Shown: positions 31,456 through 40,903, counted from the stretch's first letter. The stretch is 64,000 nucleotides of DNA from RPQJ01 sp963748985 (GCA_963748985.1 CAVVKQ010000002.1:1-64000), one strand, 5' to 3'. The notes: generated by a model not told the origin, from the sequence alone. Translations and numbers: made by a program.

Positions 31456-32750
31456 TCGAGCAAGTCCTCGAATTCTCGACAGTGCCACTGGCGGCGCAAC
31501 TGAACGCAGCATGCCAGTGCATCTGGGTCGATCGGACGAAATTGCGCGACCAGCTCCGCGCCAATCTCGGCGACGCAGCCAGCCTTCTCGAATTGCAGGC
31601 CGGACTCGTCTCGGGCAGCGTTGTGTTTCTTGCTCCGGGCGAAGCAATCGCAATGGACCGGACCGTCCGGCTCATCACGCGCGCACTCACCAGCGGCCCC
31701 TATCAGCAGAAGATCGCGAGGAACGCGCCCGCGCTGGCGCGTCGCCCCCCGGCAAACGCGGGCGGTATCCTGGGCTTCGACTTCCATCTCGGCGGTCCGA
31801 CTCCGCAGCTCATCGAGATCAACACTAACCCGGGTGGCCTCCTCGTCAGTCTCGAGCTGGCGCGCGCCGCCACGGCGGGGTGTGACTGCCTTACAGAACC
31901 GTTGTCCGTACTGGCCGCCGCCAGCGTTGACATCACTCAACTCGGGCAGCGCATCACGGATGGCTTTTCCGCGGAATGGGCAAGCGTGCGCGGCGAAGTG
32001 CCGCTGCGAACCGTCGCAATCGTGGACGATGAGCCGCAAAGCCAGTATCTCTATCCTGAATTCCTCCTGTATCAGCGATTGCTGGAACGCGCTGGATGGC
32101 GCGTCGTGATTGCCGATGTCACGGGCCTTGCCCTGAGGGACGACGGGGTCTTTTTCGCCGACGAGCGTATCGACCTGATTTACAACCGTGTGACCGACTT
32201 CTACCTGGCCGACGAGCGGCACTCGGTCCTGCGACGCGCCTACGAGTCGGGTCTCGCGGTGATCACACCGCATCCAGCCGCGCATGCGCGATGGGCAGAC
32301 AAGCGCCTGCTGGCATGGCTGGGAGACGAAGAGTTACTGCAGCAGGCGGGTCTCGACGCTGATGATCGATCGCATCTGCGCCTGACCATTCCGGCGACGG
32401 AGGTGGTCGAACCCGCCGCAGCCGACGATCTCTGGAAGCGACGGAAGCACCTGTTCTTCAAGCCAGTCGATGGCTTTGGCAGCAAGGCCGCGTATCGGGG
32501 TGAGAAGCTCACTCGAGCCACGTTCGAGCACATCCTCGCGCATCGCTACGTTGCGCAGACCATTGCCCCGACATCGTTTCGGCGCATCCAGTCCGCAGAC
32601 GGTGGGGAAGCCGATCTCCGCGTCGATGTCCGCAACTACGCCATGCACGGTGCAACGTGGTTGCGAGCAGCGCGCTTGTACCGGGGACAGACGACGAATT
32701 TCCGGACCGTCGGCGGCGGCTTCGCGCCGGTGCTGACCCTCCCGGCCTGA
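31452..32750 (+). CDS. Circularly permuted ATP-grasp-like protein
   Basis: A 432-residue protein of uncertain function. It carries ATP-grasp landmarks in the reversed order: the metal-binding E-x-N (E122 and N124 in QLIEINTNPGG) comes first, then a Rossmann-like middle (TVAIVDDEPQSQYLYPEF, DLIYNRVTDF), and only later the ATP-lysine and glycine loop (FFKPVDGFGSKAAYRG, K337 to K345). That order is that of circularly permuted ATP-grasp enzymes linked to peptide-bond or ligase chemistry. A C-terminal RVDVRNYAMHG segment follows. It is co-translated with the TPR protein. It probably makes an amide or thioester bond, but the substrate is not readable. Confidence 0.65.
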   Translation: MIEQVLEFSTVPLAAQLNAACQCIWVDRTKLRDQLRANLGDAASLLELQAGLVSGSVVFLAPGEAIAMDRTVRLITRALTSGPYQQKIARNAPALARRPPANAGGILGFDFHLGGPTPQLIEINTNPGGLLVSLELARAATAGCDCLTEPLSVLAAASVDITQLGQRITDGFSAEWASVRGEVPLRTVAIVDDEPQSQYLYPEFLLYQRLLERAGWRVVIADVTGLALRDDGVFFADERIDLIYNRVTDFYLADERHSVLRRAYESGLAVITPHPAAHARWADKRLLAWLGDEELLQQAGLDADDRSHLRLTIPATEVVEPAAADDLWKRRKHLFFKPVDGFGSKAAYRGEKLTRATFEHILAHRYVAQTIAPTSFRRIQSADGGEADLRVDVRNYAMHGATWLRAARLYRGQTTNFRTVGGGFAPVLTLPA

Positions 32751-32772
32751 CTGGCTCGAGGAGATCCGCTGA

Positions 32773-32798
32773 CCGAACTTCGGGTTGATCGAGTTCGG
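32773..32798. terminator. Hairpin between convergent genes
   Basis: A perfect 7-bp inverted repeat CCGAACT/AGTTCGG (32773-32779, 32792-32798) with a 12-base loop, in the 70-base gap between the convergent ATP-grasp-like and sulfatase genes. It has no T-run on either side, so it is a weak candidate for a two-way terminator. Confidence 0.3.
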
Positions 32799-32820
32799 CT
32801 GGCAGGGCGCGCAGTGGGCT

Positions 32821-34332
32821 TCAGCGCGGCCAGCGAGCGCTCCGCTCGACAGCGTTGAGATCGAGATGGTTGCGCATGTATTGGTTCGAGTCGTCGCGCC
32901 GCGGCGTGAACTCCCAAGGTGTGTGGACGCCTGTGCGCAATGCTTCCATCACGAACCGCCGACGCGCCTGGTCCCGCAGTACGTCCTCATGCAACCGCGC
33001 CAGGTCCCACCGCTGCGCGACCTCGGCGCGGAATTCGACGACAGTCGCGGCCTGCCCCGGGTGGCCGGCCAGGTTGACACGCTCCCTGGGGTCCGCCGCG
33101 AGGTCGTACAACTGGTCCGGGTCGACTGGGCAGTGCACAAACTTCAATGCGCCCCGGCGCAACATGACGATCGGGGCGCAGGCGCCCTCGGCCGCGTACT
33201 CGCCGACGACGGTTCGGTCTTCCAGCCCGCCTTCGCACAGCGGCAGCAGTGAGCGGCCGGCCAGCGTTGCGACGGCGTCGGTCACGACACCACCCGACAA
33301 CTCGATGAGGGTCGGCAGCACGTCGACCAGCGAGACCGGAGTCGACACGCGGCGCGCGCGGAAGCGGGCCGGTGCGTGCACGACCAGCGGGATGCGCGCG
33401 GACCCCTCGAAGAAGTTCATCTTGTACCAGAGCCCACGCTCGCCCAGCATGTCGCCGTGATCGGCGAGCAGGATGACGACCGTATCGTCCGCCAGCCCGA
33501 GCGACTCGAGCGTGCGCAGGAGCCGGCCAGTCCAGTCATCGACGTACGAGACGTTGCCCAGGTACGCGCGACGCGCACGCCGCACGTCGTCATCGTTGAC
33601 CGGCGTGCGATTCATATCGCACGCCGCGCGCAGACGCAGCGTATGCGGATCGGCTGTTACGTCTGCGGCAGACACCTCAGGCAGCGGAACATCGACGCCT
33701 TCGTAGCGGTCCCAGTACTCCTGCCGCGTCACGTATGGATCGTGCGGGTGCGTGAAGCTGGCGACGTGCAGGAACGGTCGCCCATCATCGGCCCGGGCCG
33801 CATCGTGCAGCGCGCGCACGGCGTGGAAGCCGACCTCGTCGTCGAACAGGAGCTGGTTGGTGACTTCAGCCACGCCGGCGCCCGCGACGCTCTCCATGTT
33901 GTGATACCACCAGTCGATGCGCACGTCGGGCTGGCGCCAGTCCGGCGTCCAGCCGAAGTCCGCTGGATAGATGTCCGTCGTGCGGCGCTCCTCGAAGCCA
34001 TGCAGCTGGTCGGGACCGACGAAATGCATCTTGCCGGAGAGCACCGTACGGTAACCGGCTGCGCGGGTGTAGTGCGCAAACGTCGGGATCGTGCTGGCGA
34101 GATAGGCGGCGTTGTCGTAGCCGCGGGTGGATGAGGGCAGCTGCCCCGTCATCATGCAGTACCGCGCAGGTGTGCACAGCGGGCTATTGCTGTATGCAGC
34201 GTCGAACACCACGCCTGCCGCGGCGAGACGATCGATGTGCGGTGATTTCGTGACACGGCTGCCATAGCAACCGAGCGCCGCAGGGGTCAACTGATCGTAC
34301 ATGATGACCAGTATGTTCGGTGTGCTGTTCAT
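32821..34332 (-). CDS. betC: Choline sulfatase
   Basis: A 503-residue cytoplasmic type I sulfatase. The formylglycine site is present as CTPAR (C-x-P-x-R) after NSPL. The segment that marks choline sulfatases follows: YDNAAYLASTIPTFAHY, SGKMHFVGPDQLHGFEER, TTDIYPADFGWTPDW. Metal ligands are seen in VIMYDQ and LADHGDMLGERG. It releases choline and sulfate from choline-O-sulfate, an osmolyte. The start is ATG 34332; the open frame to 34551 lies in the DUF349 gene. The betaine genes normally linked (betA, betB, betI) are not nearby. It follows the DUF349 gene by 16 bases. It needs a formylglycine-generating enzyme from elsewhere. Confidence 0.9.
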   Translation of the reverse strand: MNSTPNILVIMYDQLTPAALGCYGSRVTKSPHIDRLAAAGVVFDAAYSNSPLCTPARYCMMTGQLPSSTRGYDNAAYLASTIPTFAHYTRAAGYRTVLSGKMHFVGPDQLHGFEERRTTDIYPADFGWTPDWRQPDVRIDWWYHNMESVAGAGVAEVTNQLLFDDEVGFHAVRALHDAARADDGRPFLHVASFTHPHDPYVTRQEYWDRYEGVDVPLPEVSAADVTADPHTLRLRAACDMNRTPVNDDDVRRARRAYLGNVSYVDDWTGRLLRTLESLGLADDTVVILLADHGDMLGERGLWYKMNFFEGSARIPLVVHAPARFRARRVSTPVSLVDVLPTLIELSGGVVTDAVATLAGRSLLPLCEGGLEDRTVVGEYAAEGACAPIVMLRRGALKFVHCPVDPDQLYDLAADPRERVNLAGHPGQAATVVEFRAEVAQRWDLARLHEDVLRDQARRRFVMEALRTGVHTPWEFTPRRDDSNQYMRNHLDLNAVERSARWPR

Positions 34333-34348
34333 GCGGCGATCCTGATGG

Positions 34349-36665
34349 TCAGCTGGCGGTGCGACAGCGCTCGAACCGGGCCAGCAACGCGTCGTGGACA
34401 GCTGGCTCGACCGGTCCGATCGCAATCCACTCGAGGGCCAGATCGTCGAGTTCAGCCGGGGTAACGCGTTCGCCATGTCCCATCGTTTCGACGAGTCGCC
34501 GCATCTGGTATTCGCGCCGCAATTCCAGGTCGTCCGGCGGCGTGGATGCACCCGCGATCAATTCCGCGCGGATGCACAGCAGTCGCAACGCCGCCTCGTT
34601 GGCGGCAACGTCTGGGTTGACCTTGCCGGCGGCGACTGCTGCGAGCCGTTGCTCGAGGATGCTGCGCATCGCCTTGGGAGCATGCGCGAGATCGGCGATC
34701 GCAGACGCGGCCGACGCCAGCAACGCCTCACACTCGGTTGGCGATCGACCCTGCACGGTCGCGAGTGAGTACGCGCGGATCCGGGCAGCAGCCGTAAATC
34801 CATCGGTCCAGCCACGGCGCGCCGCCGTCGCGCGATGCCTGCGGACGGCTTCGGCACAACGATCGGTCGCGTGTGAAAACCGTTGCTGCAAGGCACGCGC
34901 GGACGCTCGCGGCAGGTCCAGCGACTCGAATTTCGCGCACAGCTCGTCCAGTTGCGGCACGGCGGACAGCAACGACTCGTCGGTCAGCCCGGCTATCCGC
35001 TCCAGTTCGTCGCACACGCCGGTCGCCTGCGCCTGGTTGGCTTCGAGGGTGACAGCGTACGCCGCCGATTCCTGAGAGCTGCGCTGGAAGACGGCGTCGC
35101 ACTGCTGCCTGAACTCGTCCCACAGCACGTTGTCCAGGTTCCGCGGAACGATGCCGACGGTCTTCCAGGTCCGCTGCAGGTTCATGGTTTCGTCGATGGC
35201 CTTGCGCGTGTCCTCGAGACTGAGGAGCTCGGAGGTACGGGCGATCAAGTCGCGCTTGGTCTGCACGTTGCGAGCGTACTCCGCATCGAGGCGCGCCTGC
35301 AGCTCGCCGACCAACGCATGAAAACGTGCCTGCAGCGGCTTCACGATCGCCTGGTCCACCGGCGCATGCTGACGCCACTCGCGCCGCGACTCGACGATGG
35401 CCTGGTTGATCGAGCGCCAGTTCGGGTTCTCGCCCGCCTGCTCGGCAGCAAAGGTCGTCAGCCGTTCGATGAGTGCTTCGCGTCGTTCCTGGTTCTCCTT
35501 GCGCAGCTCGGCTTGCCGGGCAAAGTGTTCGCGACAGGGCTCGTAGGCCCGGTCTGCTGCATCCTGGAACTGCTGCAGTTCATCCGAGCGATCCTCACCC
35601 GCGCCCCGGTTGAGAGTCCGCCATTCGTCCCGCAACTGACGGATCTGCTGCGCGAGTTCCTCGGGCGCCAGGTCGGCGCCGACGAGCGACTGCATCTGCT
35701 GCACCAGCTCGGCCCGCTTCGGCACGACCCGGAAAGTCTTCCAGTCCTGCAGCTCGGCAAGCTGCGAGTCGACCTGCTCCAGCTGCCGTGCGAACCACGC
35801 AGGCAGGACAGGGGCATCCGGCAGCTTTTCCGTGATTGAGGCGCGGAGCCGGGCAGCGCGTGCCGTCCCGCCGTGATCGAGCGCCGCTCGTGCCTGTCGC
35901 AGCAGCCCAAGGATTTCGTGTGTCCTGGATTCGTCTGCTGCACGTTGCGCCTGTTCGGCCTCGCGCAGGGCCTCGCGTTCGGCATCGCGTATCCGAGCTT
36001 GCTCTGCGGCCGCTGTTGCTGCCGCCTGCGCCTCGAGTTCCCGCCGATGCTGCGCCTCTGCAGCGGCGACGGTGGCGGATCGCTGCCGCTCGGTTTCCGC
36101 CTCGAGCGCCTGGCGGTGATGGACGACGACTTCGTGCGCACGTTGCAGGTGCTGCGTCACTTCGCTGCGCAGGTCCGGCGGCGCCTGGGGTGCGAGCGTG
36201 CACCACCGGCCCTCGAGCTGTGCGAGGGTCGTCGGGTAAGACGCGTCGTACGGGCGCCCGCTGTGCCGGGCGATGGCCGTGGCAGCCTCTTCCAGATCCG
36301 ACTGCAGCTGCTGGGTGTTGCGGATCTCGGCGAGCAGCTCATCACGCCGGGAGGTGAGAATCCGATGGACCTTCTTGTCTTTCCCGTGGCGCGTGGCGGG
36401 GATCAGTTCCCGCAACTGGTCCGGATCCGTGACATTGTCGTGCCGCCATCTGGCGGATTCGAGTCGAGCTTCCATCGAGTACCCACTTGCCGATCGCGGC
36501 CATGTCACCGGCGACGATGGCCTGCGACAGGCTCGCTTCCTCTTCCCTGGCGCGGATGGAAGGGTCGGGTGGGGGTGGCGATTCACTTCCGGCAACACGT
36601 TCGCGGGTTGCCGGTGGCTCGGCCGCGGGCGGTGACTTACCAAACAGGCGTGAGAAGAGTGACAT
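34349..36665 (-). pseudogene. DUF349 protein, frameshifted near the N-terminus
   Basis: A long helical protein of about 770 residues with several DUF349 repeats (for example KADLxxR-type blocks such as AIDETMNLQRTWKTVGIVPRNLDNVLWDEFR). The expected N-terminus, MSLFSRLFGK ... GKWVLDGSSTRIRQMAAR, starts at 36665 in one frame. The continuation, NVTDPDQLRELIPATRHGKDKKVHR, is in another frame, which is open up to 36643 but has no sensible N-terminus. The switch falls at about 36432-36442 and needs the loss of one base to restore the frame. It could be a true mutation, a sequencing error or a programmed shift. DUF349 proteins are large coiled proteins of unknown role. It lies upstream of betC on the same strand. 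Confidence 0.75.
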
Positions 36666-36947
36666 GGTGGGTTCTTGGTTCGGGCCGGCCCGTCCAGCTA
36701 TCGCCAATGTTACCTGTGCCGTGCCTGCGTGCGGCGGCCGTCGCACCTGTCCGTGGAATTCGTGTCGCGAAATCTACTGGTGACGGTCCTGTTCGCCCGC
36801 TCGGTAACCATCCTTAATATCACCCGCCACGATTGCTCGCGACAGGTATCGCATGTTGTGAGCATTGGCAGGCCCGACTAACGCAGCGGGTCGAAGAATG
36901 CTATTTTTGGGCCACTGGGTTCTCACTGGCTTCAGCGGGATATTGGC
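36666..36947. other. Divergent intergenic region, 282 bases
   Basis: The region between the start of the DUF349 gene and the exported-protein gene. It should hold both promoters. AT-richer stretches (TTAATATC near 36812, GCTATTTTTGGG near 36899) stand out, but I cannot assign -35/-10 pairs safely. No gene seen. Confidence 0.4.
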
Positions 36948-37694
36948 ATGATGTTTCGTCGGCTCACAGCAACGTTGATTCTCGTTCTCGCTCCTTCCAT
37001 GGCGGGCATTGCCGTCGCCGATGCCGGGATCCGCCAGGAAGCGGTGCAGTTCGCCCAGGGAACATCGTCGGCCGACATCAAGGGGCAGCTCAAGGGCGAT
37101 GCAACAGTCGATTACGTCGTGCGCGCCGCCGCGGGACAAACCCTGTCGGTCAAGCTGCGGAAGTCCAATGCGCAGAATTACTTCAATGTGATGCCGCCCG
37201 CCTCGCAGGGCAGCGCGATGTTCGTGGGCGACAACGGCGAGAACTACTCGGGTGTGCTGCCGGCGGATGGAGACTACACAGTGCGTGTCTACCTGATGCG
37301 TCCGGCGGCGCGGCGCGGCGAGAGCAGCGATTACACGCTCACTGTTGGCGTCAGCGGACAGGCGCTCGCGCCGACTGCAGCCTCCAGTGACGCACTGATC
37401 CCGGGGACCTCGTACCACGCATCCGCGAAGATCAAATGCGTGCCCGCATTCGAAACTTCGCCGCGCGAGTGCGATGCGTTCGTGATCCGCCGCGGCTTCG
37501 ATGGTACAGCCACGCTCGACATTCACGGCAGTGTCGAGAAGCGCAGCATCCTGTTCGTGAAAGGCATGCCCACGGCATCGAATGCGCGTTCCATGGATAC
37601 GCTGACGTCCGAACGCAGGGGCGAGGTCACCATCGTGAGGCTGGGCGAGAGCGAGCGTTACGAGATTCCCGATGCGTTGATCGCGGGCGGCTGA
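36948..37694 (+). CDS. Exported protein with PPC/PliG-like domain
   Basis: A 248-residue exported protein with a Sec signal (residues 1-25, ending AVADA). Residues 30-135 form a beta-rich domain with VQFAQGTSSADIKGQLKGD, YVVRAAAGQTLSVKL, SNAQNYFNVMPP and GDYTVRVYLMRPAARRGE, a pattern I associate with pre-peptidase C-terminal-like domains and with inhibitors of g-type lysozyme; the second half (140-248) is not recognised. Two cysteines (KCVPAFETSPREC) may form a disulfide. A defensive or wall-associated periplasmic role is inference. An alternative ATG at 36951. Confidence 0.65.
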   Translation: MMFRRLTATLILVLAPSMAGIAVADAGIRQEAVQFAQGTSSADIKGQLKGDATVDYVVRAAAGQTLSVKLRKSNAQNYFNVMPPASQGSAMFVGDNGENYSGVLPADGDYTVRVYLMRPAARRGESSDYTLTVGVSGQALAPTAASSDALIPGTSYHASAKIKCVPAFETSPRECDAFVIRRGFDGTATLDIHGSVEKRSILFVKGMPTASNARSMDTLTSERRGEVTIVRLGESERYEIPDALIAGG

Positions 37695-37769
37695 ACACTC
37701 CGCAGCCGCAGATCGCCGGCAACCAAGTCGGTCAGGCACGACCTGATCGGGCGTACTCCATTCACTGCT

Positions 37770-38006
37770 TCACGGCGTATTCCGGTCCCGGGCGAAGTCG
37801 TGCACGGCACGATGCCAGCCGGTATTCCACACGGCCAGCGAACGCACCCGGCCGCGACGGGTCGAGCCCTCTTCGAGGCCCGAGGCCCGAACCTGGCCGC
37901 TGCTGGCTCGCGTCGTCCAGTCTCCACTTGCGGCAGTGCACGAGCGTTCCTGCACCGTGCGCTCGAAGCCGAAACGACGACGCGTGTCGAGCATCCAGTC
38001 AAGCAT
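37770..38006 (-). CDS. Small hypothetical protein (78 aa)
   Basis: An arginine-rich 78-residue frame beginning MLDWMLDTRRRFGFERTVQE. Its ATG overlaps the end of the small membrane peptide (ATGCTTGA), which suggests translational coupling, the main reason to list it. No family recognised; composition beyond residue 35 is compatible with random frame in GC-rich DNA. Confidence 0.25.
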   Translation of the reverse strand: MLDWMLDTRRRFGFERTVQERSCTAASGDWTTRASSGQVRASGLEEGSTRRGRVRSLAVWNTGWHRAVHDFARDRNTP

Positions 38007-38094
38007 TGCGAAAATCCTCGAACATCTGCAGGACAAACAGCAGGGCCGTGGCCACCAGGGCGGTGATACCGAACAGAACGACGAAAGTGGACAA
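37999..38094 (-). CDS. Small membrane peptide (31 aa), TTG start
   Basis: A 31-residue frame with one convincing membrane helix (FVVLFGITALVATALLFVLQ) and an acidic/basic tail MFEDFRNA. The only possible start is TTG at 38094, with GGAG 6 bases upstream; there is no ATG or GTG in the frame. It has the same design as the 25-residue peptide at 54910-54987 (one helix, then an acidic end). Function unknown; small single-helix proteins often bind larger membrane complexes. Confidence 0.45.
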   Translation of the reverse strand: MSTFVVLFGITALVATALLFVLQMFEDFRNA

Positions 38095-38328
38095 GATATT
38101 CTCCGGGCAGCCGGCGATGCGTTGGGTAAACGACGGGATTCAGGCGACAGGCACGAAGGCCCGATTCGAGACGGCGCCGTGAAGGCGGCGAACCGTCAAT
38201 GCTGAACAGCGGCCCGCAGTATACGCCAAACCGGACAGGAATGCTGCAAAGCAGCATGCCGACTGTTTTGTCGTTATTCGCTAGACTTCGCTCCATGCCG
38301 GTGCGTTCCCAGCAGCGTATTTAGCACG

Positions 38329-39207
38329 ATGCACCGGCTCAGGAACTGGCAGCTGTTTGCGATCTGCGTGCTCACGTGGGGCACGACCTGGTTTGCGATC
38401 ACGTTCCAGATCGGGCACGTCGCGCCCGAGGTCGGCGTGGCCATGCGCTTCGCGCTGGCCGGAACGGTGATCCTCGTCTTGTGCGCCTTGCGACACGAGA
38501 ACCTGCGCTTCAGTCCGACCCAGCACGCGGTGTTCGCGCTGCAGGGTGGCTTCATGTACGGCGTTTCGTACGTCTGCGTCTACCACGCGGAGCAACACCT
38601 GGTGTCGGGGCTGGTGGCAGTGGGCTACTCGGCGTCTCCGCTCGTGGCGGGTCTCGGTGCTCGCGCGCTGTTCGGCGTCAACCTGCGGCCGCGCTTCATC
38701 CTCGGCGGCTTGCTCGGCATCGCCGGCGTTGCGTTGATCTTCTGGCCTGAGTTCGGCAAGGCCACCGGCGATCGGAACACGCTGCTTGGAGCGCTGTTTA
38801 CCGTAGGTTCCGTCTTGCTGTCCACGGTTGGGAGCCTGACGGCAAGTCGCAACCGTGCTCGCGGCCTGCCGTTCTGGCCGGCGCTCGGTTTCGGCATGCT
38901 CTACGGGGCCGCCGCGGCTGCGTTACTTGCATTGATGCAGGGCCAGAGCTTTGTTCCCCCGGCCATCGCATCGTGGTGGCTGGCCTTGTTCTACCTCGCC
39001 CTGGCCGGGTCGGTGCTGACGTTCGCTTGCTTTCTCACGCTGCAGGAGCGCATCGGACCGGGTCCCACGGGCACTATCGGCGTCATGACGCCGCTCCTGG
39101 CGTTGGTGGTGTCGATGGCCTTCGAGGGATTCCAGCCGGACGCCCTTACGTTCGTGGGCGCGGCGCTGGCCGTGGGCGGCAACGTCCTGATGCTGCGGCG
39201 GACCTGA
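38329..39207 (+). CDS. EamA-family transporter
   Basis: A 292-residue inner-membrane protein of the drug/metabolite transporter superfamily, with ten hydrophobic helices arranged as two EamA repeats (about residues 8-138 and 148-288). Start motif LFAICVLTWGTTWFAITFQ and the second-repeat motif GSVLTFACFLTLQERIGPGPTG are typical. The substrate is unknown; family members export amino acids or metabolites. It is convergent with the TPP enzyme, 12 bases apart, without visible terminator. Confidence 0.88.
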   Translation: MHRLRNWQLFAICVLTWGTTWFAITFQIGHVAPEVGVAMRFALAGTVILVLCALRHENLRFSPTQHAVFALQGGFMYGVSYVCVYHAEQHLVSGLVAVGYSASPLVAGLGARALFGVNLRPRFILGGLLGIAGVALIFWPEFGKATGDRNTLLGALFTVGSVLLSTVGSLTASRNRARGLPFWPALGFGMLYGAAAAALLALMQGQSFVPPAIASWWLALFYLALAGSVLTFACFLTLQERIGPGPTGTIGVMTPLLALVVSMAFEGFQPDALTFVGAALAVGGNVLMLRRT

Positions 39208-39219
39208 CGCGTATTCGTA

Positions 39220-40764
39220 TCAGATCATCGCCTCGATCAAGCGTGGACCGCGCTGCTTGAGCGCCGAAGAGTACTGCGCCGCGAATTCCTCGCACGTCGT
39301 CGCGCGGCTGGCCTCGACGCCGAGGCCTTCGGCAATCTTCGTCCAGTTCATTTCCGGGTTGTGCAGGTCGAGCATCGACATCGCGACCGGACCACTGCCG
39401 GTCGCGCCGACGCGCCCGAGTTCGATGTTGAGGATCGCGTACGAGTGGTTGGCGTAGATCACGACCACGACGTCGAGCTTTTCACGCGCCATCGTCCAGA
39501 GCGCCTGCATCGTATACGCCGCGCCGCCGTCGCCATGCGGGCAGATCACCTTGCGGTCCGGTGCAGCGATGGCCGCGCCGACGGCGAGCGGCAGGCCCTG
39601 ACCGATCGAACCGCCGGTCAGTGGCAGGTGCGTGTGTGGCCGGGCCCGCGCCATCGTGGTGAGCAGCGAAAAAGAAGCGGTCGCAGATTCATCGGCGAAA
39701 ATGACGTTTTCGGGGGTCATTGCGGCAATCACCTGTGCGACGCCGAGAGCGGTCAGCGGGCCGTTCGGCAGTTCCGGCAGTTGCAGCGGAATTCGCACAG
39801 GTGAACGCGCCGGGGCGCCGAGTGTGTCGGCCACCGCCGCGAGAGCCTGGGCACAGTCCTGGTGCGCGTGAGCAAGGTAACTGAGGTGCGAACCCTCGGG
39901 CACGCACCAGCTCGGCTTGCCGGGATATGCGAAGAAGGACACCGGCGGCTTGGCGCCGACGAGAATAATCTGCTCGAAATCCTTCAGGAAGTCGACGATC
40001 TGTTCCGCGAAGTAGGGAATGCGCTCGACCGGAACGCGGCCTGCGCCAAGTTCGGCGTGCGGCGCGAACGTGTCGCAGAGCAATCGTGCGCCCGTCTTCG
40101 CCTGCACACGGCCGGCGGCCTCGAGGCCCGCGCCGTAGAGCGATGCACCGCGTAACAGCAGCGCGGTCTTCCTGCCGTTCGACAGCAGCCTGGCGGCCGC
40201 ATCGATGGCATTCGCGCTGACCGGCGCAGCAACCATGTCCGGCAGCTTCTGCTCGGCACGCTGGGCGTCGTTCCAGGCGGTGTCGGCCGGGAGAATCAGC
40301 GTGGCCACGCAACCGGGCGCCGAGCGAGCAGCCTGGACCGCCCGCGCAGCATCCGACGCGACGCCGTCAGCGCTCTTCGATTCGTGGATCCACGAAGACA
40401 CCGGGCGCGCGAAACCGACGATGTCGGACGTCAGCGGTGCGTCGTACTGCAGGTGATACGTGGCGTGGTCGCCGACGATGTTCACGAGCGGCGTGCTGGC
40501 GCGACGCGCGTTGTGCAGGTTCGCGAGGCCGTTGGCAAGGCCAGGCCCCAGGTGCAGCAGCGTGGCGGCTGGTTTGCCGGCGACGCGCCCGTAGCCGTCG
40601 GCTGCGCCGGTCACCACGCCTTCGAACAGGCACAGCACGGATCGCATCTGCGGCACCGAGTCGAGCGCGGCGACGAAATGCATCTCCGAAGTACCGGGGT
40701 TGCCGAAGCAGACTTCGACTTCGCAATTGACCAGGGTCTGCAGCAGGGACTGGGCGCCGTTCAT
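39220..40764 (-). CDS. ThDP-dependent decarboxylase/acetolactate-synthase-like
   Basis: A 514-residue thiamine-diphosphate enzyme with the three-domain layout of acetolactate synthase and benzoylformate decarboxylase. Catalytic glutamate in CLFEGVVTGAADGYGR; the metal/ThDP motif GDGGAAYTMQALWTM ... YANHSYAILNIE; QGLPLAVGAA near the ThDP site. It is shorter than IlvB, and VCFGNPGTSEMHFVAALD recalls the MdlC/acetolactate-synthase-like group annotated as 2-oxoacid decarboxylases. It is a single gene without an IlvN-type small subunit, so branched-chain synthesis is unlikely. GGAG precedes the ATG. Substrate unknown. Confidence 0.85.
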   Translation of the reverse strand: MNGAQSLLQTLVNCEVEVCFGNPGTSEMHFVAALDSVPQMRSVLCLFEGVVTGAADGYGRVAGKPAATLLHLGPGLANGLANLHNARRASTPLVNIVGDHATYHLQYDAPLTSDIVGFARPVSSWIHESKSADGVASDAARAVQAARSAPGCVATLILPADTAWNDAQRAEQKLPDMVAAPVSANAIDAAARLLSNGRKTALLLRGASLYGAGLEAAGRVQAKTGARLLCDTFAPHAELGAGRVPVERIPYFAEQIVDFLKDFEQIILVGAKPPVSFFAYPGKPSWCVPEGSHLSYLAHAHQDCAQALAAVADTLGAPARSPVRIPLQLPELPNGPLTALGVAQVIAAMTPENVIFADESATASFSLLTTMARARPHTHLPLTGGSIGQGLPLAVGAAIAAPDRKVICPHGDGGAAYTMQALWTMAREKLDVVVVIYANHSYAILNIELGRVGATGSGPVAMSMLDLHNPEMNWTKIAEGLGVEASRATTCEEFAAQYSSALKQRGPRLIEAMI

Positions 40765-40787
40765 TTGTCGTTCTCCGTTTCAGGCCG

Positions 40788-40901
40788 CTATTTTAGACCC
40801 ATGGCCCACCGGATCGCCCACGTCACAGCGCCGAGTGCCGTCACGCTGCCAGCCCAGATCACGACAAACCAGAGCAAGCGTTGCCAGCGTCTGGGCGCCA
40901 T
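40788..40901 (-). CDS. DUF2474 family small bd-oxidase subunit
   Basis: A 37-residue single-helix membrane protein (RRWQRLLWFVVIWAGSVTAL ...) directly after cydB, 2 bases beyond its stop. Length, position and the WxQRLLWFVxIW pattern match the DUF2474 family, which takes the place of CydX in CIO-type bd oxidases. It probably stabilises the haem environment of the oxidase. Confidence 0.85.
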   Translation of the reverse strand: MAPRRWQRLLWFVVIWAGSVTALGAVTWAIRWAMGLK

Positions 40902-40903
40902 CG

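Larger units (their letters stand above)
37695..38328. other. 634-base region with only tiny candidate genes
   Basis: No full-size gene is convincing here. Long frames on both strands are mutually contradictory and lack protein-like composition. The best coding signals are two overlapping small frames on the minus strand (37999-38094 and 37770-38006), annotated separately. The right end must contain the EamA promoter. Confidence 0.45.

Noticed and set aside
36774..37739. 321-residue minus-strand frame opposite the PPC-like gene
   Set aside because: No signal, motif or ribosome-binding site; the plus-strand gene has a clear signal peptide.
37436..38296. Long frames on both strands in the 37.7-38.3 kb gap
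   Set aside because: Low-complexity Arg/Ser-rich composition and mutual overlap; only the small coupled frames look plausible.
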